A stretch of DNA of 41,707 nucleotides from Gammaproteobacteria bacterium (GTDB taxonomy: Bacteria > Pseudomonadota > Gammaproteobacteria > Xanthomonadales > SZUA-36): the NCBI GenBank assembly GCA_030426265.1, contig JAUHYP010000021.1, positions 10,001 through 51,707 of the forward strand, read 5' to 3'. Below, piece after piece: positions 16,245-24,711 of the stretch. The number at the start of each line of letters is the position of its first letter. Position 1 is the stretch's first letter. The notes beneath the pieces are model-generated. The model was not told where the DNA came from. It saw only the letters and a program-made list of their open reading frames with translations, and made no database searches. The position numbers and the translations under genes were made by a program.

Positions 16245-18533
16245 TCAGTCGAGAAGTTCGGAGTCGATCGGCCCCGAAACCGGATTTCTGTCCAACCGCT
16301 GCCGTGGCACAGGCGCCGGCTGTCCGTCCTTGTTGCGGGCCTTGCGCCCGTCGTCGAAGTCCGCGACCGGCGCCCGGAACTCCGGATTGAGCGGCGGCAT
16401 CACCGGCACCATGGTCGCCTCGTCAGCCACCTGGATGAAGGTTCCTCCAGAGGCCATGAAACTGATCGCCTGCGTGCGCATTTCCGCCGTCGCCGCCGGC
16501 GACGTCGCCGGGCTGAGGTAGGAGCCGTGGCTGGCCGGCGGCACGAATCGCGATGCCGAGCGCAGGCCGTCGGGGTTCGCCTGGGTGGTGCTGAAGGCTT
16601 CCAGGGGCGGAATGCGGATCATCGCCTCGGTGCCGGACAGCGGCGCGCCGGCCACTGCGTTCGGCAGCACCGTGTCGCCGATGACTTCGTGCAACAGCAC
16701 GGGCTTGCCGGCAGCGGCGGTCGTGATCCAGTTGATCGGGTCGGCCGCGTCGGCCACCGACTGCCCGACGGTCAGGTACAGCTCGAACAGGGGATCGCCC
16801 GGCAGGATGCCGGCAGCCGCCAGGCCGGCCCGAATGCGCGGGCCGAAGGCCGGCGAAGCCTCCCCGGCGCGCACCAGGCCACCGGCCGGCGCGCTGAGGT
16901 GTACGCGGGTCACCAGCGGCTCGATGGCGGTGAAACCCGTGCCGTTGATGCCACCCCAGGAAATGCCGGTGTAGGCGATGTCCAGGGGCTGCAGGTCGCC
17001 TGCGCCATCGCCGTCGAGATCGAAGTTCTGCAGGGACGAGGCCAGCACGCTCAGGTCGATGATGCCCTGGCGCACGTTGTCCCGCGAGGTGCGGAACTCC
17101 TGGAAGTTCAGGGCGTGCGTTCCGGAAGCGTCCACGACGCCGTCCGGGCCGGGCGCGCCGGTCTGGTTGTTCACGTAGTCCACGTCGAAGGTCCGCTCGT
17201 TGGCGATGGGGCCAAAGGGCGTGTTCTCGATGTAGAACGGTGCGAACAGCGGGTCGTTCGGCGTCACGCCGTGCATCGGAAAGTCGATGGCCACGCCCGC
17301 GAATCCGGCCGCGGCCAGGTTGTCGGCCAGCAGCAGCAGGGTGTTGCGGTTCGAGCCGAGACCGTGGCCGTAAATGACCACCGGCCAGCCGCCGGGGGGC
17401 TTGGTCATGCCGGAATTGGCGTTGGGCACGGAGACGATGACCGGGACCGTCTGCATGCCGGTCACCACCGGGAAGGGATTGGCCACCGTGATGTTGGTGG
17501 AGGTCGGGTCCAGCCCCAGCTGGTCGAAGGGCGGCACGTAGCCACCCGGCTCAGCGGTCCAGAAATCGGTCAGCGGGGCGACCGGGTTCTCGGCGCTGGG
17601 GATGCCGCTGTAGTACGGGAGCGTGATCACACCCACCTGGAAGTCGGCGATGCCCGGCAGGCCCAGGCCGAGGCCACCCGTGTTGCCGGCGACCGGCCCC
17701 ATGGTCACCGGGGCGGGCTGCACGGTGGAGCGCAGCAGGCCCAGCACCGGGGTGATCGCCTGGGTCTGTACAGTCCAGGCCAGGACGATGTCCTCGGCGT
17801 GGATGCCGGCGGCTTCCGCGGCGGCTTCCATGGACCAGGTGATCGGCTGCAGCTGCGCGAGGCTCCGCGCCGTGGCGTTGTCGATCAGCGGGTAGGTGCT
17901 GTTGCCATTGGCGTCCACCCAGGGCTCGGCGCGCTTGGTCAGGAAGTAGGTCTGGTCCGGCGTGGCGTCATTGCCCTGGGCATCGTTGATGTCGTTGGTC
18001 AGGACGGCCATGTAGCTGGAGTATTCCGCCAGGGGCCGCAGCGGGATGATGGCCACCACGTTGCCGCTGGCCACCGCCGTGTAGTCCACGCCGGGCGTGA
18101 GCTCGCGGATGATGCCGGTCACCGCGACGAAACTCTGGGTGGTGACCTGGAAGACCCGCACCGACTGGCCCGGTACGACCGAGGCCGGGTCGATGGCGCC
18201 CGGGGCGCCGTTGTCGTCGACGAAGGTGGTGGTCCACTTCTCGACGGTGCTGAATCCGTCCAGGGAATTGATCTGCGACACCAGGGCGGCCGCCGTCCCG
18301 TCCAGGCCCGTGGTCGGCGCGTTCAGCGTCAGGTCCGTGGTGCCGAGATAGAACAGGTTGTTCGGGATCGGTACGCCTTCGAGGCCGGCCGTGGGATCGA
18401 ATCGTGCCGTCAGTACACCCGTGACGATGCTGCCGTCCTTGTTGCGTGCGCCGCCGGAATCGCCGGGATGCGGGTCGGCGAAGGAAACGCTGGACACGGC
18501 GAGCAACAGGGGCAGGAATATTCTCGGATTCAT
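16245..18533 (-). CDS. Secreted lipase-like alpha/beta hydrolase (VolA/Pla-1 type)
   Basis: A 762-residue exported protein with signal MNPRIFLPLLLAVSSVSFA. The mature N-terminus carries ARFDPTAGLEGVPIPNNLFY and TLNAPTTG, which resemble the bacterial virulence-factor lipase N-domain of the VolA/Pla-1 family. The hydrolase part has YGHGLGSNRN (His390, oxyanion region), nucleophile Ser525 in GISWGG, and likely Asp620 (IGDTVLPN) and His669 (ASHGSYL), a complete and correctly ordered triad. VolA is a surface lysophospholipase that frees fatty acids for uptake. No lipobox is present here, so the protein is periplasmic or secreted rather than lipidated. It is the first gene of the cluster. The substrate is inferred only from family resemblance. 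Confidence 0.84.
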   Translation of the reverse strand: MNPRIFLPLLLAVSSVSFADPHPGDSGGARNKDGSIVTGVLTARFDPTAGLEGVPIPNNLFYLGTTDLTLNAPTTGLDGTAAALVSQINSLDGFSTVEKWTTTFVDDNGAPGAIDPASVVPGQSVRVFQVTTQSFVAVTGIIRELTPGVDYTAVASGNVVAIIPLRPLAEYSSYMAVLTNDINDAQGNDATPDQTYFLTKRAEPWVDANGNSTYPLIDNATARSLAQLQPITWSMEAAAEAAGIHAEDIVLAWTVQTQAITPVLGLLRSTVQPAPVTMGPVAGNTGGLGLGLPGIADFQVGVITLPYYSGIPSAENPVAPLTDFWTAEPGGYVPPFDQLGLDPTSTNITVANPFPVVTGMQTVPVIVSVPNANSGMTKPPGGWPVVIYGHGLGSNRNTLLLLADNLAAAGFAGVAIDFPMHGVTPNDPLFAPFYIENTPFGPIANERTFDVDYVNNQTGAPGPDGVVDASGTHALNFQEFRTSRDNVRQGIIDLSVLASSLQNFDLDGDGAGDLQPLDIAYTGISWGGINGTGFTAIEPLVTRVHLSAPAGGLVRAGEASPAFGPRIRAGLAAAGILPGDPLFELYLTVGQSVADAADPINWITTAAAGKPVLLHEVIGDTVLPNAVAGAPLSGTEAMIRIPPLEAFSTTQANPDGLRSASRFVPPASHGSYLSPATSPAATAEMRTQAISFMASGGTFIQVADEATMVPVMPPLNPEFRAPVADFDDGRKARNKDGQPAPVPRQRLDRNPVSGPIDSELLD

Positions 18534-18617
18534 GGTGCGGGTTCCCCGTCATGCTTTCGTTGTGAGGCCATGCACCCGGTCCTGAGCAGGGACCTTTGGC
18601 AGGTGAACGGCGCACGT

Positions 18618-18647
18618 ATAATAGGAACGTTGCTTCGGGCTTTGCAA
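18618..18647 (-). promoter_or_regulatory. Sigma70-like promoter for the lipase/DUF1302/DUF1329 cluster
   Basis: On the minus strand TTGCAA (18642-18647) and TATTAT (18618-18623, five of six consensus bases) are 18 bases apart. This would give an untranslated leader of roughly 80 bases before the lipase ATG. The -35 hexamer is the same as in the arg leader promoter. Confidence 0.5.
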
Positions 18648-18741
18648 GCCGGTGACAACGACGCTCGCGAGGGGTGAGGGAGTTTCGCCAGGTTCCGAAA
18701 TGACCGGGCCCGCGGCCGACCCACCCCCCGGTTCGCGCTCC

Positions 18742-18758
18742 TACTATACGCCATAGTA
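18742..18758. promoter_or_regulatory. AT-rich inverted repeat upstream of the DASS transporter
   Basis: TACTAT and ATAGTA form 6-bp arms around five bases, in an otherwise very GC-rich divergent intergenic region. It could be an operator or contain a -10 element for the transporter gene. No convincing -35 is visible, so its role is open. Confidence 0.35.
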
Positions 18759-18832
18759 TGTCTCTGCGCCCACAGCGGCGCGTGCCGGCGGGTTACAACG
18801 ACAAAACGCAAGGGGAAGCACGCTCAGCACCC

Positions 18833-20200
18833 ATGAACCGTCACTGGCTCACCCTGCTCGGACCGGCCCTGTCCCTGGTCCTGTTTTTCACGCTCCGGTC
18901 CTGGGACTGGGACTTCGCCGCGGCGGCCACCGCCGGGATTACATTGCTCTGCGCGCTGTGGTGGATTTTCGAGCCGGTGCCGATTCCCTTCACGTCGCTG
19001 CTGCCCCTGGCGCTGTTCCCGCTGTTCCAGGTGCTCACGCCGGCCCAGGTCGGGCAGGCCTACGGCAACCCGATGATCCTGCTGTTGCTCGGGGGGTTCC
19101 TGATCTCCGAGGCCATGGCCGACTCCGGCGCCCACCGGCGCATCGCCCTGGGCCTGGTCCGGGTGTTCGGCGGCGACAGCGCGCGGGCGCTGGTCATGGG
19201 GTTCATGGTGGCCGCCGCGGCGCTGAGCATGTGGATCTCGAACACGGCGACCACCCTCATGCTGCTGCCCGTGGCGCTGGCCGTGATCGGGCATGCCGAA
19301 CGCCGGCTGGCGGTGCCGCTGCTGCTGGGCATCGCCTACGCCGCCAGCATCGGCGGCATGGGCACGCCCATCGGCACGCCGCCCAACCTGATTTTCATGC
19401 AGGTCTACGCGCGCCAGTTCGGCACGCCGCCCAGCTTTCCAGAGTGGATGGCCATCGGCGTACCGGTGGTGGTGGTGCTGGTGCCGCTCGCCGGCCTGTG
19501 GCTGACCCGGGGCCTGCGCCTGGAACGCGCCGTCACGCTGCCGGCTGTCGGCCCCTGGACTTCCTGGGAGCGGCGTGTGCTGTCGGTGTTCGCCCTGACG
19601 GCCCTGGCCTGGGTGTTTCGCACCGCGCCTTTCGGCGGCTGGAGCGCCCTGGTCGGACTGCCGGCCGCCAGCGACGCGACCGTCGCCCTGCTGGCCGCGG
19701 TGTTCATGGCCATGCTGCCCGCCGGCAACGGGGAACGCCTGTTGCGCTGGGAAGCGGCGAAGAAAATCCCCTGGGAAGTGCTGGTGCTGTTCGGCGCCGG
19801 CATCACCATCGCCGGCGCCTTCATCGAAAGCGGGCTGGCCGACCGCATCGCGGCGCAGATGGAGGCGCTGACCCACGTGCCGGTCTGGCTGATGATCCTG
19901 GTGATCTGCCTCTCGGTGACCTTCCTCACCGAGGTCACCAGCAATACGGCCACGGCCAGCCTGCTCATGCCGCTGCTGGCCTCGGCCGCCGTGGTCATGG
20001 AGGTCGATCCCATGCTGCTCATGGTGCCCGCCGCGATGAGCGCCAGTTGCGCCTTCATGCTGCCGGTGGCGACGGCGCCCAACGCCGTGGTCTATGGCAG
20101 CGGGGTGCTCAGGGTGGAGGACATGGCGCGGGCCGGCCTGGCGCTGAACCTCGTCGGCGCCGTCGTGATCAGTGCGGTGTGCTGGTGGCTGATCGGCTGA
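18833..20200 (+). CDS. DASS (SLC13) family sodium:anion symporter
   Basis: A 455-residue inner-membrane protein with about a dozen hydrophobic segments. Two SNT motifs, each followed by Ala-Thr (WISNTATT in the first half and TSNTATAS in the second), mark the sodium and substrate sites of divalent anion:sodium symporters (VcINDY-like). GIAYAASIGGMGTPIGTPPN and PVATAPNAVVYGSG are also conserved family stretches. Likely substrates are dicarboxylates such as succinate, malate or fumarate, or sulfate; the sequence alone does not decide. The ORF opens at 18758, but the ATG at 18833 begins just before the first TM helix and is preferred. The ribosome site is poor (AGGGGA, 17 bases away), so the upstream ATG is not excluded. 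It stands alone, divergent from the lipase cluster. Confidence 0.88.
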   Translation: MNRHWLTLLGPALSLVLFFTLRSWDWDFAAAATAGITLLCALWWIFEPVPIPFTSLLPLALFPLFQVLTPAQVGQAYGNPMILLLLGGFLISEAMADSGAHRRIALGLVRVFGGDSARALVMGFMVAAAALSMWISNTATTLMLLPVALAVIGHAERRLAVPLLLGIAYAASIGGMGTPIGTPPNLIFMQVYARQFGTPPSFPEWMAIGVPVVVVLVPLAGLWLTRGLRLERAVTLPAVGPWTSWERRVLSVFALTALAWVFRTAPFGGWSALVGLPAASDATVALLAAVFMAMLPAGNGERLLRWEAAKKIPWEVLVLFGAGITIAGAFIESGLADRIAAQMEALTHVPVWLMILVICLSVTFLTEVTSNTATASLLMPLLASAAVVMEVDPMLLMVPAAMSASCAFMLPVATAPNAVVYGSGVLRVEDMARAGLALNLVGAVVISAVCWWLIG

Positions 20201-20300
20201 TCGTTCGTTTCGACCCGTGTGGGCCACCGGTCGACGCGGGTTTCACGGCGCCGCCTTCGCCCCCACCTATACTGGCGACACTCATCCAGAGGGACATTCC

Positions 20301-20702
20301 ATGGCGTGCACCAAGGCGCTGCTCAGCCTCTTTCTGCTGACCCCCTGCAACGACCCGGCCGTCGGCCAGGCCGAAGCCGAGGCGCGTCCGGCCCCGGCCG
20401 TGGCGGTTGTCGAGCAGGCAGGCGGAGGAGGCGGGCGCGGCGTCGCGCAGGAAACGTCTCACGTGGCGACCCGACCGGCGCCGGACCAGCCTTCGGGACC
20501 GACGGCGGAATCCGTCGCGGAAGTCGCGACCGGCCCGGCACGCTGTACCGACAGCGAGTCACCCTACGCGAGCGCTGCCCGCTTCGGGACCACCGGGTCA
20601 GGGCGCGGTGTCGTCGATCGTCTCGACCCCGAAACGGGGCCGACGACACGTTCCGCCAGCGATGACTGGCTCAGCGTTTCTTCGGAATGTACAGATCGGT
20701 GA
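20301..20702 (+). CDS. Hypothetical small secreted protein (doubtful)
   Basis: A 133-codon ORF preceded by AGAGGG nine bases ahead of its ATG. The N-terminus MACTKALLSLFLLTPC is a weak signal-like hydrophobic stretch; the rest is low-complexity and rich in Ala, Pro, Gly, Ser and Thr, with no recognised domain. It overlaps the 3' end of the convergent lpd gene by 32 bases and contains a large stem-loop that may be a terminator. It is the only gene candidate in the 470 bases between the transporter and lpd. It may equally be non-coding sequence held open by high GC. Confidence 0.35.
   Translation: MACTKALLSLFLLTPCNDPAVGQAEAEARPAPAVAVVEQAGGGGGRGVAQETSHVATRPAPDQPSGPTAESVAEVATGPARCTDSESPYASAARFGTTGSGRGVVDRLDPETGPTTRSASDDWLSVSSECTDR
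20609..20648 (-). terminator. Composite stem-loop downstream of lpd
   Basis: Outer arms TGTCGTCG (20609-20616) and CGACGACA (20641-20648) enclose a smaller hairpin CCCCG/CGGGG (20627-20639). It lies 22 bases past the lpd stop. No T run follows on either strand, so termination would have to rely on Rho or on the structure itself. Confidence 0.4.
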
Positions 20703-22476
20703 CCGTCCCCTCGTAGACCTCGGCGGCGAAGGCCACGGTTTCCGACAGGGTCGGGTGCGGGTGGACCGTCAGTCCGATGTCGCTCACTTCGGCGCCCATT
20801 TCAATGGCCAGCGCCGTCTCCGAAATCAGGTCTCCCGCATGCGGGCCGACGATGCCGGCGCCGATGATGCGGTGGCTGTCGTTGTCGAACAGCAGCTTGG
20901 TGAAGCCCTCGGATCGCCCGATGCCCAGCGCGCGGCCGCTGGCCGCCCACGGGAACTTGCCCACGCCGAAATTCACGCCCTGGGCCTTGGCCTCCGCTTC
21001 CGTCAGGCCCACCCAGGCCACTTCCGGGTCGGTGTAGGCCACGGAAGGAATCACGCGCGCGTCGAACTGGCTCTTCTGGCCGGCGCAGACTTCGGCGGCC
21101 ACCTTGGCCTCGTGGGACGCCTTGTGGGCGAGCATGGGTTGGCCGACGATGTCGCCGATGGCGAAGATGTGCGGCACGTTGGTGCGCATCTGGCGGTCCA
21201 CCGGAATGAACCCCCGGTCGGTGACCTCCACGCCCGCGGCCTCGGCGCCGATCTTCCCGCCGTTGGGTGAGCGGCCGATGCTGACCAGCACCCGGTCGAA
21301 GACGGTGTGTTCCGGCACGGCCTCGCCCTCGAAGCGCGCGTGCAGGCCGTCGGCCTTCGCCTCGATGCCGGTCACCTTGGTGCCCAGGCAGATCGCTTCG
21401 TAGCGCGGCTCGATGCGCTTGTGCAGCGGCCGAACCAGGTCCGGGTCGGCGCCGGGCATCAGCTGGTCGGTCAGTTCCACCACCGTCACGCGGCTGCCCA
21501 GTGCCTGGTAGACGCTGGCCATTTCCAGGCCGATGATGCCGCCGCCGACCACGAGCAGGCGCTCCGGGATGTCCTGCAGTTCCAGGGCATCGGTCGAATC
21601 CATCATACGCGGGTCGTCCCAGGGCAGGCCGGGCAGCTTGATGGCCTGCGAGCCGGCCGCGATGATCGCCTGCCGGAAGCTGACGGACTGTTCGCCCTCC
21701 TCGCCCTCGACGCGCAGTTCGTGCGGGCCGGTGAAGGTGCCGGTGCCGGTGATCACGGTCACGCCGCGGCGCTTGGCCATCCCGGCAATGCCGCCGGTCA
21801 GTTGGCCGACCACCTTGTCCTTCCAGGCGCGCAGCGGGTCGATCTGGATGTCCGGCGTGCCGAAGACCACGCCATGCGCGGACATCTGCTCGGCCTCGTC
21901 GATGACCGCCGCCGCGTGCAGCAGGGCCTTGGACGGAATGCAGCCCACGTTCAGGCAGACACCGCCCAGGGCCGGGTAGCGCTCCACCAGGGCCACTTTC
22001 AGGCCCAGGTCCGCGGCGCGGAAGGCCGCCGTGTAACCGCCGGGACCGGAGCCGAGGACCAATACCTCGTAGTCGAAATCACCCTCGGGCGGCGTCCAGG
22101 CGGTCGCGTCGACGGCCGGGGCCGAAGCCGGGGCCGCAGTGGACGGGGCGGCAGGCGCCGATGCGGGCGCGGCCTCCGCCGGCTTCGGTTCCGCGGCGCG
22201 GTCGGCGTCATCCCCCGTGGAAGGCGTGGCGCCGGCGGCCACTTCCATTACGGCGATCAGGTCGCCCTCGGTCACCGGGTCGCCGACGGCGACTTCCAGG
22301 GACACCAGGGTGCCGTCCGCCGGGGCGGGCACTTCCATCGTGGCCTTGTCGCTTTCCAGCGTGACCAGGGACTGCTCGGCGGTGACGGTGTCGCCGGCGG
22401 CGACCAGCACCTCGATGACGGGCACGTCCTCGAATTCCCCGATGTCCGGCACGCGGACTTCCAATCGTTCACTCAT
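20671..22476 (-). CDS. lpd: Dihydrolipoyl dehydrogenase (E3) with N-terminal lipoyl domain
   Basis: Reoxidises dihydrolipoamide in the pyruvate dehydrogenase complex, using FAD and NAD. The 601-residue chain starts with a lipoyl domain (residues 3-78, lipoylated Lys44 in ESDKATMEVP). An Ala/Pro linker follows to about 132, and then the flavoprotein with FAD loop GSGPGGYTAAF (142-152), redox cysteines 174 and 179 in CLNVGCIPSK, an NAD-binding GGGIIGLEMAS loop and the C-terminal active pair His574/Glu579 in HPHPTLSE. E3 enzymes with a fused lipoyl domain are known from several Proteobacteria, such as Neisseria. It is last in the aceE-aceF operon, after the small protease. The ribosome site is weak. 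Confidence 0.96.
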   Translation of the reverse strand: MSERLEVRVPDIGEFEDVPVIEVLVAAGDTVTAEQSLVTLESDKATMEVPAPADGTLVSLEVAVGDPVTEGDLIAVMEVAAGATPSTGDDADRAAEPKPAEAAPASAPAAPSTAAPASAPAVDATAWTPPEGDFDYEVLVLGSGPGGYTAAFRAADLGLKVALVERYPALGGVCLNVGCIPSKALLHAAAVIDEAEQMSAHGVVFGTPDIQIDPLRAWKDKVVGQLTGGIAGMAKRRGVTVITGTGTFTGPHELRVEGEEGEQSVSFRQAIIAAGSQAIKLPGLPWDDPRMMDSTDALELQDIPERLLVVGGGIIGLEMASVYQALGSRVTVVELTDQLMPGADPDLVRPLHKRIEPRYEAICLGTKVTGIEAKADGLHARFEGEAVPEHTVFDRVLVSIGRSPNGGKIGAEAAGVEVTDRGFIPVDRQMRTNVPHIFAIGDIVGQPMLAHKASHEAKVAAEVCAGQKSQFDARVIPSVAYTDPEVAWVGLTEAEAKAQGVNFGVGKFPWAASGRALGIGRSEGFTKLLFDNDSHRIIGAGIVGPHAGDLISETALAIEMGAEVSDIGLTVHPHPTLSETVAFAAEVYEGTVTDLYIPKKR

Positions 22477-22501
22477 GGCGATGTTTTCTGTGGTCCTTCG
22501 C

Positions 22502-23026
22502 TCAGGCCCCGGATCCGCCGGGGCCCGCGATGATCAGGTTTCCGCCAGCCTGGCGGAGCTCGAAATGCTTCAGGAAGCTCATGCCCAGCAGGGCTTCCTC
22601 GCCCAGGCCGGGGGTGATGCTGGCGCGGACGTTGTCCACCGCCAGGCCGCCGATCTGCACCCGGTCCAGGCGCGTGACCCAGGCCGGCGCGGGGCCGGCC
22701 GCGGTCATCACCGTGACCTGGGGCCCGAAATCCAGGCCCATGCGACGCGCCGCCCGCTCTGACAGGGCCACATCCGTCGCGCCCGTGTCGACCAGGAAGC
22801 GAACCGGCTGGCCGTTGATCGCGCCATCGGCAAAGTAGTGCCCGCCCTGGCCCTGGCCCAGCACCACCTGGGCCCGGCCCTGCGCGTCGGTGCCGATGCT
22901 CATGGCGCCGCCCGGCCGGTCCAGCAGGCCGAAGAACAGGGTCAGGCCGCCGAGCAGGAGCAGCGCGGCCAGCCACAACATGCCGCGGCCCACCCTCGCC
23001 TCGCCCTGTCCGGCCGGCGCGTTCAT
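22502..23026 (-). CDS. Membrane-anchored retropepsin-like aspartyl protease (clan AA)
   Basis: A 174-residue protein with one N-terminal membrane helix (about 16-35, MLWLAALLLLGGLTLFFGLL) and a single retroviral-type protease domain. The active motif VDTGATDVALS puts catalytic Asp80 in DTGAT, and GEEALLGMSFLKHF near 145-158 is the family's second conserved block. This is the TIGR02281-like group, expected to act as a dimer facing the periplasm. Its ATG follows the aceF stop with no gap (TGA then ATG), and lpd starts 25 bases later, so it is co-transcribed with the pyruvate dehydrogenase genes. No functional link with that complex is known to me; the placement may be incidental. Confidence 0.87.
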   Translation of the reverse strand: MNAPAGQGEARVGRGMLWLAALLLLGGLTLFFGLLDRPGGAMSIGTDAQGRAQVVLGQGQGGHYFADGAINGQPVRFLVDTGATDVALSERAARRMGLDFGPQVTVMTAAGPAPAWVTRLDRVQIGGLAVDNVRASITPGLGEEALLGMSFLKHFELRQAGGNLIIAGPGGSGA

Positions 23027-24709
23027 TCAGAGCGCCAGCTGTTCCGCGTCCGCGATGTGCTCCGCCATGTGGCGACAGAAACGTGCGGCCTGGGCGCCGT
23101 CGATCACGCGGTGGTCGTAGCTCAGGGACAGCGGCAGCATCAGCCGCGGCTGGAAGGCCTTGCCGTCCCAGACCGGTTCCATGCGCGCCCGCGACACGCC
23201 CAGGATGGCGACTTCCGGCGCATTGATGATGGGCGTGAACGAAGCGCCGCCGATGCCACCGAGGCTGGAGATGGAGAAACTCGCCCCCTGCCAGTCGGCG
23301 GGCTTGAGCTTGCCGTCCCGGGCGCGCTGACTGACCTCGCCCAGTTCCTTCGCCAGTTCCAGCACGCTCTTCTTGTCGCAGTCTCGGATCACCGGCACCA
23401 CCAGTCCGTCCGGCGTGTCCACGGCGATGCCCAGGTGGTAGTACTGCTTCAGCACCAGGTGTTCGCCGTCGGGATCCAGTGAAGCGTTGAAGTTCGGGAA
23501 GGCCTCGAGGGCCGCCACCGCCGACTTCATGAGGAAAGCCAGCGGGGTCAGATTGACGCCCTGCTCCTTCGCCTTTTCCTTGTTGGCCTTGCGGAAGGCC
23601 TCCATCTCGGTGCTGTCCGCCAGGTCGTTGTGCGTGACATGGGGGATGGTCACCCAGTTGCGGTGCAGGTTCTTGCCCGAGATCTTCTTGATGCGCGACA
23701 GCGCGACCGACTCGGTTTCGCCGAACTTGCTGAAGTCCACCTTCGGCGGCGGGGCGACCTCGAAGCCGGGCGTCGCCGCCGGCGCGACGCCGCCCGCCAG
23801 GGCGGACTTGACGAAGCCGGTGACGTCCTGGCGCAGGATGCGGCCGCCGCGGCCACTGCCGGCGACCCGTGCGAGGTCCACCCCCAGTTCACGGGCGAAG
23901 GCGCGGATGGCGGGGCTGGCGTAGGGCACCTTGCCCGGCATGACGCGTTCCGCGCCCAGGGAAACCGGCGGGACCCGGCGTTCGCCGGCGGAAGCGGCCG
24001 CGGGCGCCGGGGCGGGCTTCTCCGCCGGCGCGGGCGCCGCCGCTGCGGCAGGAACGTCCGGCGCCGGCTTCGATGACGTCTTTCCGGCGGGCGCCGAGGT
24101 GACGGTCATCACGGCCACCCGATCGCCTTCGGACACGGTATCGTCCACGGCCACGGACAGGGATTTGATCACCCCGGCCTGCGGCGCGGGCACCTCCATG
24201 GTGGCCTTGTCGCTTTCCAGCGTGACCAGCGATTGCTCGGCCTCCACGGTCTCGCCCTCGGCGACCAGGACCTCGATGACGGGCACGCCGTCGAAGTCAC
24301 CGATGTCCGGCACGAGGACCTCGATGTCCCGGGGCTCGCCGGTGGCTTCCGATTCGGGTTCGGCCGGGGCTTCGGCGGCGGGCGCCGGCGCTGCGGTTTC
24401 CTTCGCGGAATCCACGCCCTCAGCTTCCCTGGGCGCGTCTTCAGGTTTCGTTTCGGCAGGCGCTGCCGCCGCAAGCTCCATCACCCCCACGAGGTCGCCC
24501 TCGGAAACGGTGTCGTTCAGGGCCACGGACAGGCTCACGATGACGCCGTCGGCCGGCGCGGGCACCTCCATGGTGGCCTTGTCGCTTTCCAGCGTGACCA
24601 GGGACTGCTCGGCGGTGACGGTGTCGCCCTCGGCGACCAGGACCTCGATGACCGGCACGTCGTCGAAATCACCGATGTCCGGCACCCGAATCTCGATGCG
24701 CTCTGCCAT
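23027..24709 (-). CDS. aceF: Pyruvate dehydrogenase E2, dihydrolipoyl acetyltransferase
   Basis: Transfers acetyl groups to CoA and forms the core of the complex. The 560 residues comprise lipoyl domain 1 (3-78, Lys44), an Ala/Pro linker, lipoyl domain 2 (127-203, Lys168), a second linker, the E1/E3-binding domain (261-299, VPYASPAIRAFARELGVDL with GSGRGGRILRQDV) and the catalytic domain ending with HRVIDG (His533, Asp537). The two lipoyl domains and the one in lpd are strikingly alike at DNA level. The ATG is two bases after the aceE stop, with GAGGG as ribosome site. Followed directly by the protease gene. Confidence 0.97.
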   Translation of the reverse strand: MAERIEIRVPDIGDFDDVPVIEVLVAEGDTVTAEQSLVTLESDKATMEVPAPADGVIVSLSVALNDTVSEGDLVGVMELAAAAPAETKPEDAPREAEGVDSAKETAAPAPAAEAPAEPESEATGEPRDIEVLVPDIGDFDGVPVIEVLVAEGETVEAEQSLVTLESDKATMEVPAPQAGVIKSLSVAVDDTVSEGDRVAVMTVTSAPAGKTSSKPAPDVPAAAAAPAPAEKPAPAPAAASAGERRVPPVSLGAERVMPGKVPYASPAIRAFARELGVDLARVAGSGRGGRILRQDVTGFVKSALAGGVAPAATPGFEVAPPPKVDFSKFGETESVALSRIKKISGKNLHRNWVTIPHVTHNDLADSTEMEAFRKANKEKAKEQGVNLTPLAFLMKSAVAALEAFPNFNASLDPDGEHLVLKQYYHLGIAVDTPDGLVVPVIRDCDKKSVLELAKELGEVSQRARDGKLKPADWQGASFSISSLGGIGGASFTPIINAPEVAILGVSRARMEPVWDGKAFQPRLMLPLSLSYDHRVIDGAQAARFCRHMAEHIADAEQLAL

Positions 24710-24711
24710 GG

